Assembly (NCBI GenBank): GCA_949752735.1
Contig: OX457039.1
Coordinates: forward strand, 22,980,830 to 23,044,829
From: Lumbricus terrestris
Taxonomy: Eukaryota > Annelida > Clitellata > Crassiclitellata > Lumbricidae
Length of the DNA stretch: 64,000 nucleotides
Direction of reading: 5' to 3'
This document shows, piece by piece, positions 1 to 12,500 of this stretch (its first letter is position 1; every line of letters starts with the position of its first letter). The notes under the pieces are model-generated. The model was given only the letters and a program-made list of their open reading frames with translations. It was not told the origin of the DNA and did no database searches. The translations under genes were made by a program, and so were the position numbers.

Positions 1-377
1 TAATTAGTATTTATTAATTTTATCAATTATCGAACCCTAATTAGCAGCGAAAGTCCCACTCCGACCAGAAATGACTCATCGGAACTGTCGCAGGGCATTT
101 TGGGGGCTGCACTGGCTTCCACCTCTCGGCACCCTCCCCACCATTCATTCAAATTTAATTTCATCACTTTTGAACTGAGCCCTACTTAGCCGCGCAAGGC
201 CCACGTCAACCCTAAATGACTCATCATATACTATATTTCTATACAACACTAAACCTCACCCTCCAACCCTCCATTCTACCCTCCACACAAGCAAATTTGC
301 AGCGTATGCATAAGAATTCGCCACGGAGGGAGCGGCGGACCCTAGAGAGCGAACAATCAAAATGCTAAACTCCATAG

Positions 378-900
378 GCATGGCATCTCTCACCCTCCAC
401 AGCATTCTACCTCACCCTCCAACCCTCCATTCCACCCCTCCCCACCCAAAAATATTCATTTTACACACAAGAACTGGCCAAGCAGAGTGCGGCGAACCAT
501 AGAGAGCGACACAACAGGAGGATAGATCCCATAGGCATGGTATCTCTCCACCTCCATAACCTTACACATCACCCTCCAACCCTCCATTCCACCCCTCCCC
601 ACACACAAATATTCATTTTACACACAAGGACTGGCCAAGCAGAGAGCGGCGAACCCCAGAGACCGACCAATCAGAAGGATAGATCCCATAGGCATGGCAT
701 CTTTCACCCTCCACAGCATTCAACCTCACCCTCCAACCCTCCATTCCACCCCTCCCCACTCACAAATATTCATTTTACACACAAGAGCTGAACATTACGG
801 AAGCGAGAAACTTAGAGAGGGAGCAAACAGGAGGCTAGAAACTCTATACATGGGCTCTCTCACCCTCCACACTCTTCCACATCACCCTCCAACCCTCCAT
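378..900. repeat. ~155-bp tandem repeats expanded in the left arm
   Basis: Units begin near 378, 533, 690 and 850 with an aggcatgg(c/t)atct-like start, followed by CACCCTCCAACCCTCCATTC and then ATTCATTTTACACACAAG. The right arm has only about one to one and a half such units (about 3360-3580), which accounts for most of the arm-length difference. Confidence 0.75.
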
Positions 901-1399
901 TCCAGCCAGACCCACACACAAATATTAATTTTGCACACAAGAGCTGGCCAATCAGAAAGCTTGAAACCTAGTGAGCGACCAATCAGAAGGCGAGAAATAC
1001 TACACACATTCCACCTCACCCTCCAAACCTTCACGCCTTCCCTCCACATACACAAATTTGACGTACATGTATAAAATTTAAGCATCCAGCAACTGCTAAA
1101 TCCTAGTCATGAACCAATCAGAAGAAGATAATTCATATATATGTATCAAAAAATATCCCCAATATTCGATATTTTATTCGAAAATATGTATATAACAGCA
1201 ATATATACAATTAAATTATAATAAATTATGACAACTATTCAGCATTTCTTACAATACTAAGCAAACTATAGCAGACAAGCGACATTTTCTTCTATATTTC
1301 TTCTTTATTTCTTACATTTCAAGCAAGTACAAACTCAAAAATCGAAGAAACGCTCAGACGGCCTTCGCCAATATAGCGACCTTTCCACACTTCAAGCAC

Positions 1400-1960
1400 A
1401 CACAATCTTAGAAACCGACAAATACTTCAACCTTTCACTCCCAAGATGGCGACATTTCTTACTTCCTTGCACACACAAACTCAAAAACCGACGAATACTT
1501 CGACCTTTCACTCCCAAGAGGGTAACATTTCTTACTTCCTTGCACATGCAAACTCAAAAACTTAAGAACCTTGCAACCTTCCTTTCCCAAGATGGTGCCA
1601 TTTCTTACTTCCTTGCACCCACAAACTCAAAAACCGATGAATACTTCAACCTTCCTTTCGCAAGATGGGGCCATTTCTTACTTTCTTGCACACACAAACT
1701 CAAAAACCGACAAATACTTCAACCTTTCACTCCCAAGATGGCGACATTTCTTACTTCCTTGCACACACAAACTCAAAAACCGACGAATACTTCGACCTTT
1801 CACTCCCAAGAGGGTAACATTTCTTACTTCCTTGCACATGCAAACTCAAAAACTTAAGAACCTTGCAACCTTCCTTTCCCAAGATGGTGACATTTCTTAC
1901 TTCCTTGCACACACAAACTCAAAAACCGATGAATACTTCAACCTTCCTTTCGCAAGATGG
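1400..1960. repeat. ~73-bp tandem repeats, left arm
   Basis: About seven diverged copies built around TTCTTACTTCCTTGCAC, AAACTCAAAAACCGA and CCCAAGATGG, spaced about 73-75 bp apart. The mirror-image array lies at about 2331-2900. Confidence 0.8.
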
Positions 1961-1962
1961 GG

Positions 1963-2033
1963 CTACTCCCAAGGTGGCGCCCGCGAATCTTTTCCTGCCC
2001 GGAAAAGTTTCGCGGGCGCCACCTTGGGAGTAG
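1963..2033. repeat. 71-bp near-perfect GC-rich hairpin
   Basis: Arms of 25 nt (1963-1987 and 2009-2033) are perfectly complementary. The 21-nt middle contains a further CTTTTCC/GGAAAAG pairing around TGCCC. It sits at the inner end of the left foldback arm. Confidence 0.9.
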
Positions 2034-2330
2034 AAGTTTGTTCATTTTTTGACCTTATTAACCTATTGATAAATGCTGCAAATACGCAACCCAGGGATTT
2101 GAAGATTGTGTGTTTCCATGTCTTTTGGTTTCATGTGTGTGAAAGTCTGAAGATGCAACATCTTGTGACTTGAAAGATTCATACATGGGATATTTGGACT
2201 TAGACTCTCGAGAAAGGATGTGTGTGTGTTTGTGTGTGTGATGTAGAAAGGAGGCCATGTTGCCGCCGGCTGATAGCCCTGCTGCCCGATTCATCGATTT
2301 TTGACTTTCTCTGTGCATGAAAGCCAGAAA

Positions 2331-2900
2331 ATTTTACCATCTTGGGTGTGGAAGGTTGAAGTATTCGTCGGTTTTTAAGTTTGTGTGTGCAAGGAAGTAA
2401 GAAATGTCACCATCTTGCGAAAGGAAGGTTGCTGGATTCTTCAGTTTTTGAGTTTGTGTGTGCAAGGAAGTAAGAAATGGCACCATTTTGGGAGTGGAAG
2501 GTTGAAGTATTCATCGGTTTTTGAGTTTGTGTGTGCAAGGAAGTAAGAAATGGCACCATTTTGGGAGTGGAAGGTTGAAGTATTCATCGGTTTTTGAGTT
2601 TGTGTGTGCAAGGAAGTAAGAAATGTCACCATCTTGGGAAAGAAAGGTTGAAGTACTCGTCGGTTTTTGAGTTTGTGGGTGCAAGGAAGTAAGAAATGGC
2701 ACCATCTTGGGAAAGGAAGGTTGCAAGGTTCTTAAGTTTTTGAGTTTGCATGTGCAAGGAAGTAAGAAATGTTACCCTCTTGGGAGTGAAAGGTCGAAGT
2801 ATTCGTCGGTTTTTGAGTTTGTGTGTGCAAGGAAGTAAGAAATATCGCCATCTTGGGAGTGAAAGGTTGAAGTATTTGTCGGTTTCTAAGATTGTGTGTG
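2331..2900. repeat. ~73-bp tandem repeats, right arm (inverted)
   Basis: Reverse-complement counterpart of the left array, with repeated GTGCAAGGAAGTAAGAAATG and TCGGTTTTTGAGTTTG motifs. Confidence 0.8.
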
Positions 2901-3826
2901 CTTGAAATGTGGAAAGGTCGCTATATTGGCGAAGGCCGTCTGAGCGTTTCTTCGATTTTTGAGTTTGTACTTGCTTGAAATGTAAGAAATAAAGAAGAAA
3001 TATAGAAGAAAATGTCGCTTGTCTGCTATAGTTTGCTTAGTATTGTAAGAAATGCTGAATAGTTGTCATAATTTATTATAATTTAATTGTATATATTGCT
3101 GTTATATACATATTTTCAAATAAAATATCGAATATTGGGGATATTTTTTGATACATATATATGAATTATCTTCTTCTGATTGGTTCATGACTAGGATTTA
3201 GCAGTTGCTGGATGCTTAAATTTTATACATGTACGTCAAATTTGTGTATGTGGAGGGAAGGCGTGAAGGTTTGGAGGGTGAGGTGGAATGTGTGTAGGAT
3301 TTCTCGCCTTCTGATTGGTCGCTCACTAGGTTTCAAGCTTTCTGATTGGCCAGCTCTTGTGTGCAAAATTAATATTTGTGTGTGGGTCTGGCTGGAATGG
3401 AGGGTTGGAGGGTGATGTGGAAGAGTGTGGAGGATGAGAGAGCCCATGTATAGAGTTTCTAGCCTCCTGTTTGCTCCCTCTCTAAGTTTCTCGCTTCCGT
3501 AATGTTCAGCTCTTGTGTGTAAAATGAATATTTGTGAGTGGGGAGGGGTGGAATGGAGGGTTGGAGGGTGAGGTTTAGTGTTGTATAGAAATATAGTATA
3601 TGATGAGTCATTTAGGGTTGACGTGGGCCTTGCGCGGCTAAGTAGGGCTCAGTTCAAAAGTGATGAAATGAAATTTGAATGAATGGTGGGGAGGGTGCCG
3701 AGAGGTGGAAGCCAGTGCAGCCCCCATAATGCCCTGCGACAGTTCCGATGAGTCATTTCTGGTCGGAGTGGGACTTTCGCTGCTAATTAGGGTTCGATAA
3801 TTGATAAAATTAATAAATACTAATTA

Positions 3827-4304
3827 TTATTAATTAATATAATATAATTGATATGACCCAATTAATTTGGCTAATTAGCGTGACCCCGTTAATATGACCT
3901 AATTCATATGACCTAATTAACATGCCCTAATTAATGTGATTTAATTAAGGTGACCTTGGCCTTGGCCGTGACCTTGACCTTGACCCCGATGACGTCACTG
4001 GCTAGTCACCCGCCTATTATAACTACTAATAGGTTTCAAGCGGTAGTTACTTTCCAGGAGTAAAATATCAAAGCAGAGGGTGTTGTTACTTATTCACTTT
4101 TTCAACTCTCTTCTTTCTGTTGCCTATTTTAACTCTGATATTTAATTTTATCTGTACCTAATTTAAACTGCATAACTATTGTAGTGCATGGCTGTCAGCC
4201 TGTCAATGCATCTTAATTTAACGCTATTCGATAATTATTACTCTTTCAATTCAACACACAACGTTATAGAACAGCGCTCGGCACAAATCGGCTCACTATT
4301 ATTA
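3827..4304. other. Non-coding; short repeats and nuclear-receptor-like half-sites
   Basis: No gene seen. 3850-3950 holds imperfect repeats of GACCTAATTAA/AATATGACC. Next comes a run of TGACCTT-like words (about 3950-3985) and a TGACGTCA palindrome near 3990. The rest is AT-rich with no recognisable content. Confidence 0.6.
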
Positions 4305-5164
4305 TCTATAATTTTCTATATCTATAAGAAAGGATGTGGGTATGTGCCGGACTTTGTCCAGAATGCACGCTCACAGTTTTTGAGCTTTTCACTCCAAACC
4401 TTCACAACTGTGTCCATCTCGGTATCGGACACTCAGTGGAGGGTTCGCGAATCTCTGCCATCATGGAGGCCCGGGTGGAGAGCGAACCCCCAACATTTTT
4501 TCCCAATAAAACGCAGCTATTGATCTGAATTTTTTTACCTAAATAGAGGGCCATCAGAACCACCCGGTTCAGTGGTTGGCGAATCTCTACCACCACGAGG
4601 GTCAGGGCGGCGGGGGGCGAAAACATTAAGACGGCAGTTTCTTAAACACCTTCTTAAACGCTTGTAAGGTTATTATATAAAAGGCGAGAGCAGGTGATGC
4701 AATTCTCGCGAAAATTCTAATTTAACGGGTGCCGTACTGGTGCAAGTCGGTATGGTGGGGTGAGGTGGGAGAGAGGGTGGGGGTGAGTTTGGTGGGGGTG
4801 AGGGGGTGGGGTGAGGGGAATTTCCCCCGAAAACCAAATTTCACGGGGACCGTACCGGTGGCGGTCGGTGTGCGGTGGAGTGTTTTGGGGTGGGGGAAGG
4901 TGGGGTGGGGAGGTGATGGTAGGGGTGGGTCGGTGTGGTGGGGTGGGGGAGATGTTGGGGGTGGGGATGGGTGGTTGGGGTGAGAGGGGTGGGGTGAGGG
5001 GGGATTTTCCCCGAAAACGCTCATTTAACGGGTGGCGTACCGGCGGGGGTCGGAGTGCGGTGGGGTGTTGTGGGGTGGAGGTGGGGGGACGTGGTGTGGT
5101 GGGGTTGTGGCCGGGAGCGGGTCGAATCCTAAATTTCCTCGGCAACGCCGAGTACCCCAGCTAG
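4305..5164 (+). mobile_element. Candidate non-autonomous Helitron
   Basis: The 3' end has the Helitron layout: a GC-rich hairpin (CTCGGCAACGCCGAG, 5138-5152), a short spacer, then CTAG (5161-5164) followed by T. A plausible 5' end is TC at 4305, preceded by A and followed by a TCTATATCTATAAG-like stretch, which fits insertion between A and T. Three internal G-rich units start near 4700, 4820 and 5005 with TTAACGGGTGCCGTAC-like motifs. There is no Rep/helicase. The 3' end is better supported than the 5' end, for which TC at 4315 is an alternative. Confidence 0.55.
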
Positions 5165-5211
5165 TTATTAAATAAATTTGTAACGCGCGCAATGTCACAC
5201 CGAAATGTGAA

Positions 5212-5767
<556 letters not shown>

Positions 5768-5769
5768 TA

Positions 5770-5875
5770 GTGGGGCGCGGTGGTGCAGTTGTGGCTTTGG
5801 TGCCTTGGAGCCGGAGTGTTCCAGGTTCGAATACACCTCAAGACTCCAGTCACTGGCACACTAAAAATGTGATGT
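5770..5875 (+). mobile_element. tRNA-derived SINE head
   Basis: GGGGCGCGGTGGTGCAG opens the unit. It has an A-box-like TGGTGCAGTTGTGG and, about 40 bp on, a B-box-like GGTTCGAATAC, the two halves of a pol III internal promoter. A related copy at 28466-28600 shares the start, so this is a dispersed repeat and not a tRNA gene. Confidence 0.65.
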
Positions 5876-6026
5876 CTTCCTGTGTTATCCCGAAATGTGA
5901 CTAAATTTGAAACAGCGCTAGCCTCCATGTTTGTTGTACGCAGCATATTGTGGCGAAATTCGCCTGAGCAGCTGCCGCAGTCCCCTCCCTTCCTCCTTCC
6001 CCTCCGCGGTCTTGTTTACGTAGTCG

Positions 6027-8314
6027 CCGGTGTGGCATGAAATCCTGTACGGCATGAAATAATGTCCGGAAAACCTTGTCATTGGTTCACGTGGCCGATG
6101 ACATCAGATAGCAACTGTCAAGCTACAGTATTAAAAGCACCATGAGATCTTGTCCGGGGAAGACACAGAATAGACAAGATAATTATTCAGCTTACCAAAA
6201 TCAATTATACGAGGCACAGCCTAGCTGACCAAACTATAATATTATTAAAACTGAGGCCTACGTGTCGAAATCCTGTAGGCCTATCATCCAAAATTATGGG
6301 TTCTAAGTAAAACTAGGTTTTCCTAAAATTGGAAGAAATGGATTCTACTATAACGGCTAATTGAAAGTGATTGTGTAGCCTACGAAGTTAGAAAATGAGT
6401 AGGCTATAATCCCACTTCAGACAGATAGCCTAGGCTAACAGGGCCTATCTCGAGATCTGTTGTACGTGATATCCTATCAACAGGGCGAATTTCAAAAGGG
6501 CGCTATCAATAGGGCGCAATCAAGTGGACGAAAATCAAGAGAGCGCAGTGTTTTTAGATCGCACGATCATTATGGCGAAAAGGCAAATAAATTGAAAGAG
6601 TGATCAAAAGGGCGCAATCAACGGGGCGCAAACGTATACAATGAAAAGGCAGTCAAAGGGCGCGTTTTAAAAGACCGAAGGGAACCGAAAAGGGTAAATA
6701 AAGAGTGTGCTAATAAGGCGACGAGCAATCGAAGCCCCCCGGATTGAAACGAAACGATTAAAAGAAGAATTTAGCAGGTCAGTAAGAAAAGAACGATTAT
6801 GAAATGAAGGCTGGGTGAAGGTTCTCTTACATGTGAAATAGAAGCTGGATTGACAATGTTTAAGAAATGGAAGCTGGATGAAGGTTCTTTTATTCATGAA
6901 ATAGGAGTTGGATTGATGAAAATAATGCTTAAGAAATAGAAGATGGATTGACTAAAATGATGTCTATGAAATGGAAGCTGGATGAAGGCTCTATCAACGG
7001 TGGTCACATGCGCCCTTTTGATTGCGGTCTTTTAAACATGCACCCTTTTGATTTCGCCATTTCCACCATGCGCTCTAAAAACAATGCGCTCTATTCATTT
7101 TCGCCCTTTTGATTGCGCCCTTTTGATTGCGTCCTTTTTTAAATTCGCCCTGTTGATAGTGAACCGTTTTACGTAGTAGGCCTAGCCTATAATGAGCATT
7201 ATAAGTCAACAGCATTACAGCAGTAGCATCGTATGACGTCCATAGATTTAGACTAGCCCATAGGCCTATAGAGTTTCTCGAAGAATGAGTTATAGTCGCC
7301 TCAGCACGAAAACGCGGATCCCGAGGAATAGAAAATAGGCCTAATGCTTTAAATTTACCAGAAAAACGAGCCGTTAGTTTGGCGCTTAGTGCGGAAAAAT
7401 AATTTCATATGGAAGGACCAACCACAGCAAACGTCCGATGTTGGGCAAGAGCAGTAGCCTACCCTAGGGGTCCTTATTCTGGGAACAATTTAAAGATGAA
7501 GAAATCAGCAGAACATTATAGGCCTAATCATCATCATGAGGATGCGGTTAACGGCTTTTACGCAGAGTTTTAGAGTTTTAATAGAGGTTTATCGATCCCA
7601 CCATTGCTTTTGAAATCTGAAAGACGATCGATCTTGTAAAGATTGTAGGCAGTGGATGCGTGTAGCGATAAGTAGCCATGCAGCTCAGGATTCAAGCTAA
7701 TCAAGCATATGCCTAATATCAGAAGGCCTACTTGATATATGGAATACATATTTCAAGTATCTGCAGCCCAGTTGATCAACAGCGTGCAAACAATACATAC
7801 ACATATAGCAGTTTACAGCTATAACAATTAGGTGCAAAAAAACTGAAAACTAAGGGATATATGGAAAGTCTAATTTTTAAAAGTTTTAGAACTTTCTATG
7901 CTCTGAAAGCGATCTTACTCATTTACACAGGTCTCGCCTCAACGCCACTTCGCCGCGTTCCGCGATGGGAATTTTCTTCTAAATATAGAACTAGCGTCAT
8001 CGTGGTCGCAACAGCAAGCATCGCACATTGAAACAATATTTAAACTGTTTACATCTTGGTTTCTCGTCCCATATATGATATTATGTTATCGATTTTATGC
8101 TAGTAAGATACTTTTACGCGGATAATTTATATACTAATAGTAGGAAATACTGTTTCGACAAAGAAAGTAGGCGGAATCGTGTCCATTTCGTGCCGGACAA
8201 GATTTCATGCCGGACAAGATCTCATACGTACGCCGTATGAAATACTGTCTTGACAACGGAAGTGGGCGGAGTCGGACACAATTTCATTCCGGACAGGATT
8301 TCATGCCACACCGG
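6027..8314. mobile_element. TIR element, unclassified, non-coding
   Basis: The left end (CCGGTGTGGCATGAAATCCT, 6027 on) and right end (AGGATTTCATGCCACACCGG, to 8314) are inverted copies. Homology continues inward with repeated CATGAAAT and GTCCGG motifs, and ATGAGATCTTGTCCGG (about 6140) mirrors CCGGACAAGATCTCAT (about 8210). No transposase is visible and I could not fix a TSD. It contains a second inverted-repeat unit at 6474-7159. Confidence 0.6.
6474..7159. mobile_element. Nested MITE-like unit with AGGGCG-rich inverted ends
   Basis: The left end CTATCAACAGGGCGAATTT is mirrored by AAATTCGCCCTGTTGATAG at the right. Both flanks carry strings of AAAAGGGCGCAATCAA-type words in opposite orientation. 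The middle (about 6790-6990) has diverged tandem units around GAAATGGAAGCTGGATGAAGG. No protein is encoded. Confidence 0.65.
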
Positions 8315-9511
8315 CATCGATTAGGCGGTCGATTCGCGCCGTAGCCGTCGCGTCCTTAAAGTTCCCTCACCTCCTCCTTCGCCTCCAAAGATCCCTGTGA
8401 CGTCGGCCCCCTTAATGCGCATGCGCGTATTTTCCGCGGATCTTGCGCGCTGAGTCCCCTCTCCCCTCCTTCGTTTCCAAAGATCCCTGGCCGGACCTGT
8501 GACGTCAGCCCACTGTGACGTCGGCCCCCCTTAGTGCGCATGCGCGGATCTTGCGCGGGTCTAGCGCGCCTAGCCCCTCCCCTCCTCCTGCGCATCCCCG
8601 CGCCAGATCCCTGTCCCCTCGGGCAGGTATAAATAGGAGCGCGCTGCATGCATGAGTTCAGTCCGTCGTCGCAGTCAGTCAGCTCCAGAGTCTTTGTCCG
8701 AGCTGCAGAGTCCGTAATCCGCCGAGAGTAGAGTTCGTCAGCCGCAGTCAGTTCGTCAGCTCCAGAGTCCGTCGCCAGCAGTTCCAGTCGGTCGTCAACA
8801 GTCGTCGCGTTGGAAGAGGTGCAGTCGTCGTTGCAGCTGTCAGTCGCCAGTGGGAGCTGCCGTCGCCGTCGCTGAGATTCGGACGTCGGAGCTCGCCGTT
8901 GCCGCCGCCGCAGTACGCCGCTGCCGTGTAGTGTCCGTGTTCGTCGCAGTGGGGCGCCCCGTGGTCAGCCATTGCTGTGGGAGCCGATAGGTGTATGACC
9001 GTCCGCTGCTGGGGTACGATCGTTTGCTGTGTATCACGTGCATGCCTGCTGTGACGTGTGGAGTTGTGATCTACAATATATCGTCTGAAAATACCTCGTG
9101 TCTTCGGGTCTTCGTACGGTTGGGGGGAGCACTGCTAAGCCCTCTGAAAGACGACGGAGGCCGGACTTGCGCCCATCTGGAGCGACACGCAAGCCTTACC
9201 ACCTGGGGGTAGAGATCGCCATCCCCTCTCCTATCAGCCGCTTGGACGCTGGCGGATTTCCGTGACAATATGCTCCAGCAGCCTTATACGTTCCTATGAA
9301 AGGCAGGTGGAAGAACATCGTCGAGAAGTGCGTGAACAAAACCGATAGATGTTTGTGGGGTTGGAAAATTAGGCCTACCTATAGGCTAACAGGTAACATA
9401 ACGTATAAAGTTTTCTCAGAGCACCAGACTGACCAGAGGAAGCATAGTAACCAGATCTGTGCAGTAATATGTAGTAATGAGCATATATGATGGAATATCG
9501 CTACAAGGCAA
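8315..9511. other. GC-rich region without an identified gene
   Basis: High CpG content with short direct repeats (GTCAGCTCCAGAGTC near 8677 and 8757). Several short frames exist but none resembles a known protein. It could be a host promoter with a non-coding first exon, or part of an LTR; the sequence does not decide. Confidence 0.5.
8410..8650 (+). promoter_or_regulatory. Candidate pol II promoter: NRF-1-like, CRE and TATA motifs
   Basis: TGCGCATGCGC occurs at 8416 and 8535 (NRF-1-like), a full CRE TGACGTCA at 8500-8507 with further TGACGTC words nearby, and TATAAATA at 8628-8635. The order would give plus-strand transcription starting near 8660. The motifs lie in two related halves (CCCTGTGACGTCGGCCC to the NRF-1-like site), so part of the region is duplicated. 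The transcript is unknown. Confidence 0.45.
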
Positions 9512-12500
9512 AAGGGATGAATATCAACCGGATATTCATTAAATAATTATTTGCAAAAAAGATGAATATCAACCGGATATTCATTACATGATTATTTGAA
9601 AAAGAGATGAGTATCAACCGGATATTCAATTACATAATTATTTGCAAAAGGGATGAATACGCCTATCAACCGAATATTCATTACATAATTATTTGCAAAA
9701 GGGATGAGTACGCCTATCAACCGAATATTCATTACATAATTATTTGAAAAAGGGATGAATATCAACCGGATATTCATTACATAATTACTTGCAAAAGGGA
9801 TGAATATCAACCGGATATTCATTACATAATTGTTTGCAAAAGGGATGAATACGCCTATCAACCGAATATTCATTACATAATTATTTGCAAAAGTGATGAA
9901 TATCAACCGGACATTCATTACATAATTATTTGCAAAAGGGATGAATGTCAACCTAATTTTCATAACATAATTATTTGCAAAAGGGATGAATATCAACCGG
10001 ATATTCATTACATAATTATTTGCAAAAGGGATGAATATCAACCGGATATTCATTAGGCTACATAATTATTTGCAAAAGGGATGAATATCAACCGGATATT
10101 CATTACATAATTATTTGCAAAAGGGATGAATATCAACCGGATATTCATTACATAATTATTTGCAAAAGGGATGAATATCAACCGGATATTCATTACATAA
10201 TTGTTTGCAAAAGGGATGAATACGCCTATCAACCGAATATTCATTACATAATTATTTGCAAAAGGGATGAATATCAACCGGATATTCATTACAATTACAT
10301 AATTGTTTGCAAAAGGGATGAATACGCCTATCAACCGAATATTCATTACATAATTATTTGCAAAAGGGATGAATATCAACCGGATATTCATTACATAATT
10401 ATTTGCAAAAGGGATGAATATCAACCGGATATTCATTACATAATTGTTTGCAAAAGGGATGAATACGCCTATCAACCGAATATTCATTACATAATTATTT
10501 GCAAAAGTGATGAATATCAACCGGACATTCATTACATAATTATTTGCAAAAGGGATGAATGTCAACCTAATTTTCATAACATAATTATTTGCAAAAGGGA
10601 TGAATGTCAACCTAATTTTCATAACATAATTATTTGCAAAAGGGATGAATATCAACCGGATATTCATTACATAATTTTTGCAAAAGGGATGAATATCAAC
10701 CGGATATTCATTACAATTACATAATTATTTGCAAAAGGGATGAATATCAACCGGATATTCATTACATAATTATTTGCAAAAGGGATGAATATCAACCGGA
10801 TATTCATTACATAATTGTTTGCAAAAGGGATGAATACGCCTATCAACCGAATATTCATTACATAATTATTTACAAAAGGGATGAATATCAACCGGATATT
10901 CATTACATAATTATTTGCAAAAGGAATGAATATCAACCGGATATTCATTACATAATTATTTGCAAAAGGGATGAATATCAACCGGATATTCAGTACATAA
11001 TTGTTTGCAAAAGGGATGAGTACGCCTTTCAACCGAATATTCATTACATAATTATTTGAAAATGGGATGAATATCAACCGGATATTCATTACATAATTAT
11101 TTGCAAAAGGGATGAATGTCAACCTAATTTTCATAACATAATTATTTGCAAAAGGGATGAATATCAACCGGATATTCATTACATAATTATTTGCAAAAGG
11201 GATGAATATCAACCGGATATTCATTAGGCTACATAATTATTTGCAAAAGGGATGAATATCAACCGGATATTCATTACATAATTTTTGCAAAAGGGATGAA
11301 TATCAACCGGATATTCATTACAATTACATAATTATTTGCAAAAGGGATGAATATCAACCGGATATTCATTACATAATTGTTTGCAAAAGGGATGAATATC
11401 AACCGGATATTCATTACATAATTGTTTGCAAAAGGGATGAATACGCCTATCAACCGAATATTCATTACATAATTATTTACAAAAGGGATGAATATCAACC
11501 GGATATTCATTACATAATTATTTGCAAAAGGAATGAATATCAACCGGATATTCATTACATAATTATTTGCAAAAGGGATGAATATCAACCGGATATTCAG
11601 TACATAATTGTTTGCAAAAGGGATGAGTACGCCTTTCAACCGAATATTCATTACATAATTATTTGCAAAAGTGATGAATATCAACCGGACATTCATTACA
11701 TAATTATTTGCAAAAGGGATGAATGTCAACCTAATTTTCATAACATAATTATTTGCAAAAGGGATGAATATCAACCGGATATTCATTACATAATTATTTG
11801 CAAAAGGGATGAATATCAACCGGATATTCATTAGGCTACATAATTATTTGCAAAAGGGATGAATATCAACCGGATATTCATTACATAATTATTTGCAAAA
11901 GGGATGAATATCAACCGGATATTCATTACATAATTATTTGCAAAAGGGATGAATATCAACCGGATATTCATTACATAATTGTTTGCAAAAGGGATGAATA
12001 CGCCTATCAACCGAATATTCATTACATAATTATTTGCAAAAGGGATGAATATCAACCGGATATTCATTACAATTACATAATTGTTTGCAAAAGGGATGAA
12101 TACGCCTATCAACCGAATATTCATTACATAATTATTTGCAAAAGGGATGAATATCAACCGGATATTCATTACATAATTATTTGCAAAAGGGATGAATATC
12201 AACCGGATATTCATTACATAATTGTTTGCAAAAGGGATGAATACGCCTATCAACCGAATATTCATTACATAATTATTTGCAAAAGTGATGAATATCAACC
12301 GGACATTCATTACATAATTATTTGCAAAAGGGATGAATGTCAACCTAATTTTCATAACATAATTATTTGCAAAAGGGATGAATGTCAACCTAATTTTCAT
12401 AACATAATTATTTGCAAAAGGGATGAATATCAACCGGATATTCATTACATAATTTTTGCAAAAGGGATGAATATCAACCGGATATTCATTACAATTACAT

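Larger units (their letters stand above)
1..3826. mobile_element. Foldback-type element with long unequal inverted arms
   Basis: The first bases of the window reappear reverse-complemented at about 3793-3826, and the match continues inward through nearly all of both arms: about 1-1960 on the left and about 2331-3826 on the right. Both arms contain blocks of tandem subrepeats, as in foldback (FB-like) elements. The left arm is longer because it carries extra copies of a roughly 155-bp unit. The centre (about 2034-2330) is not inverted. No transposase is visible. The true left end and any TSD may lie outside the window. Reading frames inside it are made by the repeats and are not treated as genes. 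Confidence 0.8.

Noticed and set aside
1540..2726. Frames rich in TQKPTNTSTF/LAHTNSKT
   Set aside because: Created by ~73-bp tandem repeats in the foldback arms; the same frames appear mirrored on the other strand.
5770..5840. tRNA gene
   Set aside because: The A- and B-boxes are present but there is no cloverleaf, and a second dispersed copy exists; it is a SINE head.
8340..9290. LTR retrotransposon
   Set aside because: TATA and leader look LTR-like, but no second LTR, clear TG..CA ends, primer-binding site or gag-pol was found.
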